A DNA stretch of 64,000 bases from Pseudomonas abietaniphila (GCF_900100795.1 NZ_FNCO01000001.1:124001-188000), one strand, 5' to 3'. Shown: positions 50,142-58,728, counted from the first letter of the stretch. The notes: a model not told the origin generated them from the letters alone. Numbers and translations: made by a program.

Positions 50142-51161
50142 ATGGAAAGTATCGACGTGCTGGTCCTGCGCACCGCGCGCGACTGGCTCGCCGCCGGCGA
50201 GCGGGTGCTGCTTGCCACGGTGGCGCGCACATGGGGGTCTTCACCGCGTCCGGTCGGGTCGATGATGGCTTTGCGTAACGACGGCCGGGTGGTGGGCAGC
50301 GTGTCCGGTGGCTGCATCGAAGACGACCTGATTCATCGCTACACGACCCTTCACGGGGGAAGCGGAATGAGGGAAAGCGCCCCCGAAGTAGTGCGTTACG
50401 GTGTCAGTGCCGATGACGCCCACCGTTTCGGCCTGCCGTGTGGCGGTACCCTTGAACTGGTTCTCGAATTCGACCCCGCCTTGTCGTCGCTCGATGAGCT
50501 GCTGCGCGAGCTGGATGCCGGGCGGCTGGTGCGCCGCGAGCTGACCCTGAAGACCGGTGAGGTCACCCTCCAGCCCACGGCGACACCGGCGCAATTCACT
50601 TTCGACGGCCAGCAGATGCTCAACACGTTGGGGCCGGGATATCGCATGCTCATGATCGGGGCTGGCGCGCTGGCCGAATACCTGGCGACCATGGCGCTGT
50701 TCAACGGCTTCAAGGTTGCGGTGTGCGATCCACGTCCGGAACACATCGAGGCGTGGGAAGTGAGCGGGGTGGAGCGCATCGTCGGCATGCCGGATGATGT
50801 GGTCCGCGACTTCGCAGTCGATGTGCGAACCTGCATCGTCGCCTTGAGTCATGACCCAAAACTCGACGACCTCGCCTTGCTCGAAGCCCTCCACGGTCCG
50901 GCGTTTTACATCGGCGCCATTGGCTCGCGTCGCAACAGCCAGCTGCGCCGCGAACGTCTGATCGAGCATTTCGGTGAGACCCACGCGTCGCTCGAGCGTC
51001 TGCGCGGGCCTATCGGTCTTTATATTGGCAGCAAGACCCCTGCGGAGATCGCCGTCAGCGTCATGGCCGAAATCCTTGCCGCCAAGAACGGCGTCAGTGT
51101 GCCGAGCGAGTTCTCGATTGCCAGTTCCAAGGCCCACGAAGGGCTGCCGGCGTCGCGTTGA
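50142..51161 (+). CDS. XdhC/CoxI-family maturation factor
   Basis: 339 residues: N-terminal XdhC_CoxI domain (TWGSSPRPVGSMMA, GSVSGGCIEDDLI) and a C-terminal NAD-fold XdhC_C domain (MLMIGAGALAEYLATMAL, YIGAIGSRRNS). XdhC proteins bind the molybdenum cofactor, help sulfurate it and insert it into the hydroxylase. AGGAGAG upstream of ATG 50142. Last gene of the operon. Confidence 0.93.
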   Translation: MESIDVLVLRTARDWLAAGERVLLATVARTWGSSPRPVGSMMALRNDGRVVGSVSGGCIEDDLIHRYTTLHGGSGMRESAPEVVRYGVSADDAHRFGLPCGGTLELVLEFDPALSSLDELLRELDAGRLVRRELTLKTGEVTLQPTATPAQFTFDGQQMLNTLGPGYRMLMIGAGALAEYLATMALFNGFKVAVCDPRPEHIEAWEVSGVERIVGMPDDVVRDFAVDVRTCIVALSHDPKLDDLALLEALHGPAFYIGAIGSRRNSQLRRERLIEHFGETHASLERLRGPIGLYIGSKTPAEIAVSVMAEILAAKNGVSVPSEFSIASSKAHEGLPASR

Positions 51162-51281
51162 GGCCGTTTGCTCGGTTGGTTGTGTATTTTCAGAACCTTG
51201 TTCACGTGCGTCGACGCATTGTTGGGGTTAATAAACACACCTGAACTGCAACGCCGTTGCCCAGAAGTCAATGATGTAACG

Positions 51282-51295
51282 TTGCAGTATTGCGG
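51282..51295. promoter_or_regulatory. Possible LuxR-regulator site C (upstream of the regulator itself)
   Basis: TTGCAGTATTGCGG shares TTGCAGTATT with site B at 54999 and, on the opposite strand, CCGCAATA with the left flank of site B. About 85 bases upstream of the regulator's ATG. Weaker than sites A and B because only one arm is clear. Confidence 0.45.
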
Positions 51296-51378
51296 ATCGT
51301 GATCGGCGGATTAATGTGGCATGGTGACTGCTCGCTTTGTTTGAATGATCGGAGGTCGTTTGCAAGACGGAGATCCTC

Positions 51379-52407
51379 ATGAATGAACTCTTTGGTGATC
51401 ACAAGCGCGTTGCGGCAGCGATAGCCTCCGTTATCGATGCTGTGGGGCATCAAGACTTTTACGCCATCGTGTTGGAGACATTGGGGCTCTATATTGACTG
51501 TGAGCGTTGGCTGGCTATCAAGTACAGCCGATTTTCCGTCCCGGAGTTTATTGTCAATACCGCCTTGAGTCATGAGGCAGTCGAACAATACATGAGTCAT
51601 CTGTACAGAATTGACCCGCTGCTGCGATTAGTGACAGAAGACCGTGTGCCCTCAGTCGTCACGTTTTCACTGATGCAAAACGAGGACGATTGCAATGTTT
51701 ACTACGATGAAATATTTAAATCCGGGCAGATTCTGGATGAGCTGACGCTGATGCTGCCTGTCATCGGAGGTGGCTATCTGGGTTTTTGTTTCGACCGGGA
51801 AAACAGGGTGTTCAACGAAGATGAAATTGCCTTGTTCACCACCTTGTACCCGATCATCGTCGCTGCCCAGGCCGCCCACATGCGAACCGAATTTCTGGAG
51901 GGGCTGGGTGCCCTCTTTGGCAACGGGAAGGTTGGCGTTCTCACGCTGGGCAGCGATAACAGGATGATCTACCAGAATCCTGCGTGGCATGCCTTGACCG
52001 GTCACGACTTCGGAAACGAAACACTCGACTTCATATTGGGTCAGCCTGAGCTGATCGCCGTCAATGTCAAAGGTTTGATTGCCCACTGGGAGTATTCGAA
52101 GCCTGTATCTGCCTGTGCGACGGGCATCAGGGCGGTCTTTCTCGAACAAAAAAGTGAGGGGTATATCCAGACCGATGTAAATGAGTTCTTCGAGCAGTTT
52201 TATGATGCCTATCACCTGAGTCCACGTGAGCGGCAGTTGGTTGAAAAGACCTTGCGCGGTTATTCGATGCCCGTGATTGCAGAGAAACTTGATCTTAGTC
52301 TGGGCACGGTACGAAATTACAAACAGCGGTTATACGCCAAGCTCGACATCACCAGTGAACGGGAAATATTTTCCTTGTTCATGATGCATATGTTCGGGCA
52401 GTCATGA
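51379..52407 (+). CDS. LuxR-type transcriptional regulator
   Basis: 342 residues. The C-terminal LuxR helix-turn-helix is clear (LSPRERQLVEKTLRGYSMPV ... LDLSLGTVRNYKQRLYAKLD). The N-terminal 180 residues do not match an acyl-homoserine-lactone domain; they look GAF-like, and about 190-240 is PAS-like (VLTLGSDNRMIYQNPAWHAL). First gene of the permease/M24/amidase locus; ligand unknown. The upstream sequence is AT-richer than average. Confidence 0.9.
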   Translation: MNELFGDHKRVAAAIASVIDAVGHQDFYAIVLETLGLYIDCERWLAIKYSRFSVPEFIVNTALSHEAVEQYMSHLYRIDPLLRLVTEDRVPSVVTFSLMQNEDDCNVYYDEIFKSGQILDELTLMLPVIGGGYLGFCFDRENRVFNEDEIALFTTLYPIIVAAQAAHMRTEFLEGLGALFGNGKVGVLTLGSDNRMIYQNPAWHALTGHDFGNETLDFILGQPELIAVNVKGLIAHWEYSKPVSACATGIRAVFLEQKSEGYIQTDVNEFFEQFYDAYHLSPRERQLVEKTLRGYSMPVIAEKLDLSLGTVRNYKQRLYAKLDITSEREIFSLFMMHMFGQS

Positions 52408-52415
52408 CGGGCGGG

Positions 52416-52435
52416 TAGTGCAGATTAGCACTATT
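52416..52435. promoter_or_regulatory. Palindromic operator candidate A (upstream of permease)
   Basis: TAGTGC-AGATTA-GCACTA followed by TT, a perfect six-base palindrome with a six-base spacer. It matches site B before the M24 gene at 18 of 20 positions. It lies about 145-165 bases before the permease start. Confidence 0.65.
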
Positions 52436-52578
52436 GGTCCGGTCATCGACCCGCGATAACATCGCCTTCAAGGCTCGGCACGCACCCGTACTCCGGCGGC
52501 TTTCCAGCGACGGGCCTAAAACGATAACAACATGAACTTGAAGATTCGCGGTTTTACGCGAGCGGCGGGAGTTTGCCC

Positions 52579-54045
52579 ATGAACAGCACACCGATAGGCA
52601 AGGACGATTGTCAGGAACAGGGTCAGCACCTCCAGCGTGAACTGAACTTTTCCTCCACGTTTTCCCTGGCGTTTGCCTTTATATCGCCCATCGTGGCGCT
52701 CTACTCCATCTTCGGTATCGGCATCTTAACGGTAGGCCCTGCTTTCTGGTGGGGCCTGGTGGTGGCCATGGCAGGGCAACTGTTGGTGGCGTTGGTCTTC
52801 GCCATGCTGGTATCGCGATTTCCCTTTGAAGGCAGCATTTATCAGTGGTCCAAATATTTACTCGGCAGCCGCTTTGGCTGGTTTGCAGGCTGGACTTACA
52901 TGTGCACGTTGCCGATTACCATCGCCACCGTCGCTCTGGGTGGTGCGGGATTCGTAGCGCAACTGTTTGGTGTCGATGCGACAGACAAGATGATCAGCGT
53001 GCCGATTGCCTTGTTTCTCATCGCATTCGCCACATGGGGCAATACACAGGGGCGGAAGATTTTCTCCACCATCGTCTGGTTGTGCATTGGCGCGGAAGTC
53101 ATCGGTTCGGTCGGCATCGGAGTGCTGTTGCTGGTGGAGTTTAAGGTCAATGCCTTGTCTGTTCTGATTCCAGATGCGCAAGTGTTTGCCTGGCCGGAAC
53201 CCGGTGTCTCCGGTTTCTTCTCGTCGAAAGTGGCGCTCGCCATTGCCTATTGTGGCTGGGCATTCGTGGGCTTCGAAAGTGCCGGTGCAGTGGCCGAGGA
53301 GGTCAAAGACCCTGAACGTGCGGTGCCCAGGGCGATGCTGTTTTGCTTGCTGTCCGTTGGCGCGGTGGTGGCGTTCTCGGCGTTTTCGCTGATTCTTGCC
53401 TTGCCTGCGCTGGAATTCCCGGCCGGAAGCGACCCTGTCACGGTGACGCTGATCACGCATTTAGGGCAGGTCGCTTACAAGGGGATGCTGGTGTTGTTCA
53501 TTATCGGGTTCGTCGCGTGCATGCTCGGCATTCAAGCGTCGGTGTCCCGGGTGATCTGGGCGTTCGCTCGAGACAGAACCATTCCCTGCTCGGATTTTCT
53601 GCGGCAGTTGAGCGGGGACGACAAATTACCAACGCGCGCCTTTCTATTGACGGGCGGGTTATCGGCGCTGTTGTTCATGTTGTCGTTCACCAATATCTAT
53701 CCGCTGTTACTGGCATTCAGCATTGCGGGGTTCTATCTCGCCTTTGCGTTCCCGCTGGTGGGCGCCTGTGTGAGTATGTTGAAAGGTGATTGGCGAGAAG
53801 GGCCGTTCTCTCTGGGTATTTTCAGTATCCCGGTGATCTTCGTCGCGACGGGCTGGACACTGTTTGAGGCCGTCAATATTTCATGGCCTCGCTACCCGGA
53901 ACTTGCCTGGTATGAGAACTGGGCAGTGCCCATCATGATTGTTTTCCTGGCTATTGTGGGCGCAGTTATTTATTCAAAATGGGCCTCACCGTCTTATGCC
54001 TGCTCACCGTTACGCGCTGCCGTCGCAGATAACGAATACAGGTGA
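52579..54045 (+). CDS. APC-superfamily amino-acid/amine permease
   Basis: 488 residues with about twelve membrane helices of the amino-acid/polyamine/organocation superfamily: FSLAF-type opening (FSSTFSLAFAFISPIVALYS), YQWSKYLLGSRFGWFAGW, GWAFVGFESAGAVAEEVKDP. The last is the substrate-site helix 6 pattern of the ACT (amino acid/choline) branch. Probably imports the compound broken down by the enzymes downstream. ATG 52579 follows GCGGGAG; TTG 52573 is two codons earlier. Confidence 0.92.
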   Translation: MNSTPIGKDDCQEQGQHLQRELNFSSTFSLAFAFISPIVALYSIFGIGILTVGPAFWWGLVVAMAGQLLVALVFAMLVSRFPFEGSIYQWSKYLLGSRFGWFAGWTYMCTLPITIATVALGGAGFVAQLFGVDATDKMISVPIALFLIAFATWGNTQGRKIFSTIVWLCIGAEVIGSVGIGVLLLVEFKVNALSVLIPDAQVFAWPEPGVSGFFSSKVALAIAYCGWAFVGFESAGAVAEEVKDPERAVPRAMLFCLLSVGAVVAFSAFSLILALPALEFPAGSDPVTVTLITHLGQVAYKGMLVLFIIGFVACMLGIQASVSRVIWAFARDRTIPCSDFLRQLSGDDKLPTRAFLLTGGLSALLFMLSFTNIYPLLLAFSIAGFYLAFAFPLVGACVSMLKGDWREGPFSLGIFSIPVIFVATGWTLFEAVNISWPRYPELAWYENWAVPIMIVFLAIVGAVIYSKWASPSYACSPLRAAVADNEYR

Positions 54046-54052
54046 TGACGAG

Positions 54053-54958
54053 GTGATCGATATACCTGAACGCGTGAACAGTGAACGGTATCTGACCCTT
54101 CGTGCCCGACTGGACACTGGCTTGCGCACGCTGCTGATGCCCGCCAGTCCTTCACTGCAGAAGCTCTACAGCGCCATGGCCTATGGCGTATTCGAACCGG
54201 GTAAATGTTTGAGGCCCATGCTCGCTTACAGCGCCTGTGAGGCCATGGGAGGGCAGCTTGATGCTGCGGACGGTGCCGCCTGTGCGGTGGAGCTGCTGCA
54301 TACCTACTCTCTGGTTCACGATGATCTCCCGGCCATGGACGACGCGCTCGTTCGCCGAGGGAAACCGGCGTTGCATGTGGCCTACGGTGAGAGCACGGCC
54401 CTGATTGCAGGTGATGCCTTGCAAGCGCTGGCGTTCGAATCATTGACGCAATCGTCGCAGGTCAGCGCCGGTATACGGTTGCAGATGGTGGAGGTCCTGG
54501 CCAAGGCGGCGGGGCCTGCGGGCCTCGCTGGCGGTCAGTTCCTCGATATGACCTTGGCCGGTGACCGACCGAACAATGATCAGATCGCCGAAATGCAGCG
54601 TTTGAAAACCGGCGCACTGATCGAGGCCAGTGTCGTACTGGGCGCGATGGCAAGCGGTGCAGACCTTCAAACGAGCCGCTTCGTGGCCATGAGCAAATAC
54701 GCCGAACAGATCGGCCGAGCCTTTCAGGTGCGAGACGACATTCTGGACGTCGTCGGGGATCCACTGCTCCTGGGTAAAGCCACTTGCGCAGACCGGCGTG
54801 CCGACAAGTCCACGGTTGTTTCTTCACGGGGACTGGAAGGTGCACGGCAGTATGCCTCGCAACTTCTGCTGGGTGCACTCACGTCATTGGACGCCTTTGG
54901 CGCGGAGGCCGATGAACTTCGTCAACTTGCGCATGTTGTCGTGGCGCGAAGTTTCTAG
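54053..54958 (+). CDS. Polyprenyl (farnesyl/geranyl) diphosphate synthase-like protein
   Basis: About 301 residues. Both Mg-binding motifs are intact: first DDLPAMDD in LVHDDLPAMDDALVRRGKPA, second DDILD in FQVRDDILDVVGD; KCLRPMLAY and ALQALAFE-type helices fit IspA. It should join C5 units to make a short polyprenyl diphosphate. The housekeeping ispA normally lies beside dxs and xseB, so this is an accessory copy in an unusual place. GTG 54053 gives the normal family length; ATG 53996 would overlap the permease by 50 bases. Confidence 0.88.
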   Translation: MIDIPERVNSERYLTLRARLDTGLRTLLMPASPSLQKLYSAMAYGVFEPGKCLRPMLAYSACEAMGGQLDAADGAACAVELLHTYSLVHDDLPAMDDALVRRGKPALHVAYGESTALIAGDALQALAFESLTQSSQVSAGIRLQMVEVLAKAAGPAGLAGGQFLDMTLAGDRPNNDQIAEMQRLKTGALIEASVVLGAMASGADLQTSRFVAMSKYAEQIGRAFQVRDDILDVVGDPLLLGKATCADRRADKSTVVSSRGLEGARQYASQLLLGALTSLDAFGAEADELRQLAHVVVARSF

Positions 54959-54998
54959 CGATACGACGTTTCTTTAATGGCATTGATAACAACCGCAA

Positions 54999-55018
54999 TA
55001 GTGCAGATTTGCAGTATT
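54999..55018. promoter_or_regulatory. Operator candidate B (upstream of M24 gene)
   Basis: TAGTGC-AGATTT-GCAGTA followed by TT, nearly the same as site A; the right arm has one changed base (GCAGTA for GCACTA). About 100-120 bases before the M24 start. Confidence 0.6.
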
Positions 55019-55116
55019 TGAGTTCCCACGTTTTGCACTGAACATGTCCGTCATGGCGCTTAAAAACGGGTGTGTGCTCGTCGCGCTTCGTATAAAAAAA
55101 CAGTGAGGTAATCGTG

Positions 55117-56334
55117 ATGACAATCGAAAGAATGAATTATCCCGACGGCTATTTCCCAGTGGACGAATACCAGGGTCGCTGGAAAAAGGTAGAAGACGAA
55201 ATGCGCCGTCTGGGTCATGAACTGGCCATTGTCTGGGGCAAGACAGCCGGTCACTACGAGCGGGCCATGGAAACACTTTGGCTGACCAACTTCTGGTCGG
55301 AGCATTCGGGCCAGGAACCGGACTCTCCTATCTGGAACGCTCGAGGTTTTTGCTGCGTGATACTGGAGCCTGGCAAGGAACCGGAGTTGCATGCCGATGT
55401 GGCCACGGTGCGGCGTCGGATGGTGCGTTGTGGCGATTACTTCTTCAGTGACGACCCGATCAGCAGCGTTGCCAAGGCGCTGAACGCCCGCAAACCACGT
55501 CGTAGCGTTGTCTTCGTCGGGTCGGACAACCTGCCCATGAAGTACGCCAGTCAGCTTGCCGAGCAGACACCGGGTATCCAGTTCGAGTATGACGATAACC
55601 TGATTCGCCGTTGCCGCCGTATCAAGAGCCCTCGGGAACTGGACATGTTCCGTGAAGCAGGACAGATGGTGTCCAGTGCCTTGTACCGCGTGTGCGACAG
55701 CCTCTACGCCGGCAAGACCGCAGCAGAAGCAGCGGCGGAGGGCGCCTACGAACTGACGCGTCGTGGAGGCGGCTGGCTGCGCATTCCGGTCAACTTCGGG
55801 AATGACGCTGACAGCCAGTTCTTCGAGCGCGACCCGATGTACGGGTACTCCATGGGCGCGCCGAGCAAAGGCGACATCGTTCGCACCTGGATCTATGGCC
55901 CGACCCATCAAGGGTATTGGCTCGACCCCGGCCGCTCTTTGGTCTGTGGCGGCAAGCCTACATCGGAGCAGCGCTCGCTGCTGGTTGACTCCTATTCGAT
56001 CACAGAAGCGGTGATGAACTCCGTCAAGCATGGCGCCAAGGTCCTCGACGTGGTGGGCGAAGCCGAGCGTGTACAGGCGCGCGTCGCCGAGGAAGAGGAC
56101 CTGGCTGCCAAGCAATGGCCGTACTTCGGCCACGGCAATGGTTCGATGTGGGAACACCCGATCATCAACCGGGATTCGGTCACGGCAGACGACATTTTTG
56201 AAGAAGGGATGGTCGCCTCGGGGGAATCGTTCATGACGCGAAAAGGGGTCGGCAGCGTAGGTTGGGAACAGAACTTCATCGTCACCCGGACCGGGATCGA
56301 GTTGCTCACCACCACGCCGGTCTTCTGGTTCTGA
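55117..56334 (+). CDS. M24-family (creatinase/aminopeptidase-fold) protein
   Basis: 405 residues of the pita-bread fold with a creatinase-type N-terminal domain (about 1-170). Of the five metal ligands of M24 peptidases, the second aspartate (GYWLDPGRS), the histidine (YFGHGNG) and two glutamates (ASGESFM, GWEQNFIV) are present, but the first aspartate, in the GDIVNIDV-type strand, is replaced (GDIVRTWIYG). Creatinase and some related C-N/C-S lyases of this fold also lack full metal sites, so it need not be a peptidase. ATG 55117 has GAGG nine bases upstream. Confidence 0.85.
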   Translation: MTIERMNYPDGYFPVDEYQGRWKKVEDEMRRLGHELAIVWGKTAGHYERAMETLWLTNFWSEHSGQEPDSPIWNARGFCCVILEPGKEPELHADVATVRRRMVRCGDYFFSDDPISSVAKALNARKPRRSVVFVGSDNLPMKYASQLAEQTPGIQFEYDDNLIRRCRRIKSPRELDMFREAGQMVSSALYRVCDSLYAGKTAAEAAAEGAYELTRRGGGWLRIPVNFGNDADSQFFERDPMYGYSMGAPSKGDIVRTWIYGPTHQGYWLDPGRSLVCGGKPTSEQRSLLVDSYSITEAVMNSVKHGAKVLDVVGEAERVQARVAEEEDLAAKQWPYFGHGNGSMWEHPIINRDSVTADDIFEEGMVASGESFMTRKGVGSVGWEQNFIVTRTGIELLTTTPVFWF

Positions 56335-56360
56335 TCGACGGTTACACCCTTCGACGTTTC

Positions 56361-56400
56361 GGGCGCCGCGCTCTTCGACCCAGGTGCGACGCCCTTTTTT
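56361..56400 (+). terminator. Probable intrinsic terminator after the M24 gene
   Basis: GGGCG near 56361 pairs with CGCCC at 56390, the stem extended imperfectly by CGC/GCG, and six T follow. The loop is long, so read-through to the amidase gene is likely. Confidence 0.5.
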
Positions 56401-56412
56401 ATGGAGGCCTGC

Positions 56413-57240
56413 ATGAACATTCTTTTGGCGCAAATGCCCATCGCAGATGCTCAGGTTGAGCTCAATCTGAGCAACATGCTGTCAATGATCCGCAACGCGC
56501 CTCTGGATACGGATTTGATCGTGTTTCCAGAGACGACGCTGTCTGGCTTTCCGACCCCGGACCAGGTGCAAACCACGGGGCTCACCACCCACAGCAAACC
56601 CGTGCGGCTCATTCAGGACGCGGCACGCAAACGCAGCATTGCCGTCGCGTTCGGGTTTTGCGAAGTGGCTGACGAAGGCGCGTTCAACACGGCGCTGCTG
56701 ATCGACGGCTCTGGACGCATCGCCCTCAAGTACCGCAAGACCCATCTCTGGCCCGACACGGATTGGGGGGTGTTCAATGCCGGTTCGCATTACGCAGTGT
56801 GCGAGATCGCCTCGCTGCGGGTGGGCATGCTCATCTGCTACGACATTGAGTTTCCGGAAACAGCCCGGGCGCTGGCCTTGCTGGAGGCCGACCTGATCCT
56901 GGTGCTGGACGGCAACATGATCCCTTACGGGCCTGTTCATCGACGCGCCGTGATCACTCGCGCCATGGAGAACCAGTGCTTTGCCGTGCTGGTGAATCGG
57001 ATCGGCGAAGGCAAAGGGTTGTCGTTTCCCGGCGAGAGTGTCGCCGTCGATCCGTTCGGGACCGTGCTGGTGGAGTCCACCGATGGACACCCTGTGCGCG
57101 TTACGCTGGATCGAGAGCGCGTTGAGCAAAGCCGAAAAATTTACCGCTATCTGCGCGACCGACGCGAGGTGCCACTGCGCGTTGAGCGCGGTTCCAGCGA
57201 GGATGGCATTGCCAATACGGTCAGCTTCATTCCTGGCTGA
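56413..57240 (+). CDS. Carbon-nitrogen hydrolase (nitrilase superfamily amidase)
   Basis: 275 residues with the Glu-Lys-Cys triad: glutamate in VFPETTLSGF, lysine in KYRKTHLW, cysteine in LICYDIEFPE. Members cleave amides, carbamoyl groups or nitriles in the cytosol. ATG 56413 is preceded by GGAGG. Placed after the M24 gene, so it may take the product of that enzyme (inference). Substrate unknown. Confidence 0.92.
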   Translation: MNILLAQMPIADAQVELNLSNMLSMIRNAPLDTDLIVFPETTLSGFPTPDQVQTTGLTTHSKPVRLIQDAARKRSIAVAFGFCEVADEGAFNTALLIDGSGRIALKYRKTHLWPDTDWGVFNAGSHYAVCEIASLRVGMLICYDIEFPETARALALLEADLILVLDGNMIPYGPVHRRAVITRAMENQCFAVLVNRIGEGKGLSFPGESVAVDPFGTVLVESTDGHPVRVTLDRERVEQSRKIYRYLRDRREVPLRVERGSSEDGIANTVSFIPG

Positions 57241-57347
57241 TCGTGCAGTGCGGGGCTGTTGGCCGCTCATCGCCGCCTGACTCGGATTTTCCCTGAACCG
57301 TTCAGCGAAGCGGGTGCCCAATCAGATACCCATCAGAGGACATGATC

Positions 57348-57464
57348 ATGGCCGAAGAAAAGAAAGAAGCGCCCAAAGAAGATGTTCCTGCCCATTCGAC
57401 CGAACAGGAGAGGGAGCGGCTGAAAGACTTTAACAAGGACGGCATACCGCCTGGGTCAAGCTGA
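57348..57464 (+). CDS. Small hydrophilic protein, 38 residues
   Basis: MAEEKKEAPKEDVPAHSTEQ ... KDGIPPGSS. AGAGGA lies seven bases before the ATG (in-frame ATG at 57342 as well). Highly charged and disordered in look, no family recognised. Followed by a long hairpin with T-tail, which supports a real transcription unit. Confidence 0.55.
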   Translation: MAEEKKEAPKEDVPAHSTEQERERLKDFNKDGIPPGSS

Positions 57465-57488
57465 TGCGTTTCGGCGAGACACCCAGGA

Positions 57489-57529
57489 CCGATGGCGTAC
57501 CGCGCTCAGAGCGTGTACGCCATCGGTTT
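57489..57529 (+). terminator. Intrinsic terminator after the small protein gene
   Basis: Perfect 12-bp stem CCGATGGCGTAC / GTACGCCATCGG around a 14-base loop that itself can pair (CGC/GCG), followed by TTT. Confidence 0.8.
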
Positions 57530-57673
57530 CACCCTGCGGACTCTGGAGGATCAATCAGGCGCGTTCAGTACGCGCGCATCTCCAACGGCCGGGCATCTTC
57601 CTGCTCGAGCAGATAAACAGACTGGAAAGGCTTGGTCGTCGAAGGTCCCCAGGCGTCATCACGCTGCGTGCGC

Positions 57674-58510
57674 TCAGGATGACTTCAGTTTCGCCAGCAT
57701 GGCCACGGCGACGGCCTTGGCCGACTGTGGGTTCTGACCGGAAATGACTTCGCGGTCTTCGATCACGTGTTCGCTCCATGGCTTGGCTTCGGAAAAGTTG
57801 GCACCGGCTGCCGTCAGCCCATCCTGCGGGAACAGTTTCATATGACCGCCGCCGAGGAAACCTTTCGCCTGCTCTTCTTCTGCGTCGGTAAACGCGGTGA
57901 CGTTGTAGCCCTTGTAAATCCAGTTGGCGGGAGCCGCCGGCTGTTTGCCAGATTCCAGCGACGAGACAAACCCGCGCGCGTCCGGGAGCGTCGACAACAT
58001 GGCTATAGTGCCGTGGCAGGTGAAGCCGGTGATTTTGCCTTTTTCATGGAAATGGGTCAGCAACTGACCCAGTTGCTTGTCCTTGAGCAGATCCTGCATC
58101 GGAATATGGCCGCCAGGTACGAATACGGCGTCGAACTTGTCGTAGCCGATTTTCTGAACCTGCGCAAAGCTGATGGCGGGCGAACCGGTCTTTGCGGTCA
58201 GCTTAAGTGTGGTCAGCATCGCGAGGCTTTCCTGACGGGCTTTTTCATCGCCGCCCCAGAAGCTGACATCATTGGATTTCTGGTCTGCCGTTGGCGCTTT
58301 ACCGCTGGGGGTGGCAAATATCACGGTTTGACCCGCTGCGATGAAGGTCTGTACCGGCTGCATCAACTCGTTCAGGAAAAATCCTGTTTCCATGACCTTG
58401 CCATCTTTAAGATCCAGTTGAGCCTGGTCTGACAGGACAACAAGGACAGTGCCGGCATGGGCGTAATTGGCGGCAACGGTCAGCAGCGCGGCCATAATGG
58501 TTTTTTTCAC
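57674..58510 (-). CDS. Secreted DJ-1/PfpI (Hsp31-like) family protein
   Basis: 278 residues with an N-terminal signal peptide (MKKTIMAALLTVAANYAHAG), then a class-I amidotransferase-like fold: FVPGGHIPMQDL, nucleophile cysteine in GFTCHGTIAM, and a C-terminal block with EDREVISGQNPQSA. Hsp31-type relatives are chaperones or glyoxalases/deglycases in the cytosol; export is unusual. Convergent with the upstream small gene. Confidence 0.88.
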   Translation of the reverse strand: MKKTIMAALLTVAANYAHAGTVLVVLSDQAQLDLKDGKVMETGFFLNELMQPVQTFIAAGQTVIFATPSGKAPTADQKSNDVSFWGGDEKARQESLAMLTTLKLTAKTGSPAISFAQVQKIGYDKFDAVFVPGGHIPMQDLLKDKQLGQLLTHFHEKGKITGFTCHGTIAMLSTLPDARGFVSSLESGKQPAAPANWIYKGYNVTAFTDAEEEQAKGFLGGGHMKLFPQDGLTAAGANFSEAKPWSEHVIEDREVISGQNPQSAKAVAVAMLAKLKSS

Positions 58511-58728
58511 ACGGTTCTCCAGTAGCGATGGTTTGATAGCCTCATCTTATTACTGGGGCAAAAGTCGATAGAGTCCCTGAACTGGATATCAATTATTACA
58601 TCGCGTAATCAATACTCGGGGGGGACTGGCTCACGTGCCTGGTCCGCGAATGGCTGAACGCAACCTCTGCGACGGTGCGGCAGTCTACCCTTCACACCCT
58701 TGAGTCCAATCAAGCAGGGCGCTGACGT

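Noticed and set aside
55117..57240. Ectoine hydrolase (DoeA) or creatine pathway assignment for the M24/amidase pair
   Set aside because: The partner genes of those pathways (deacetylase, transaminase; sarcosine oxidase, urease links) are absent, and the fold alone does not decide the substrate.
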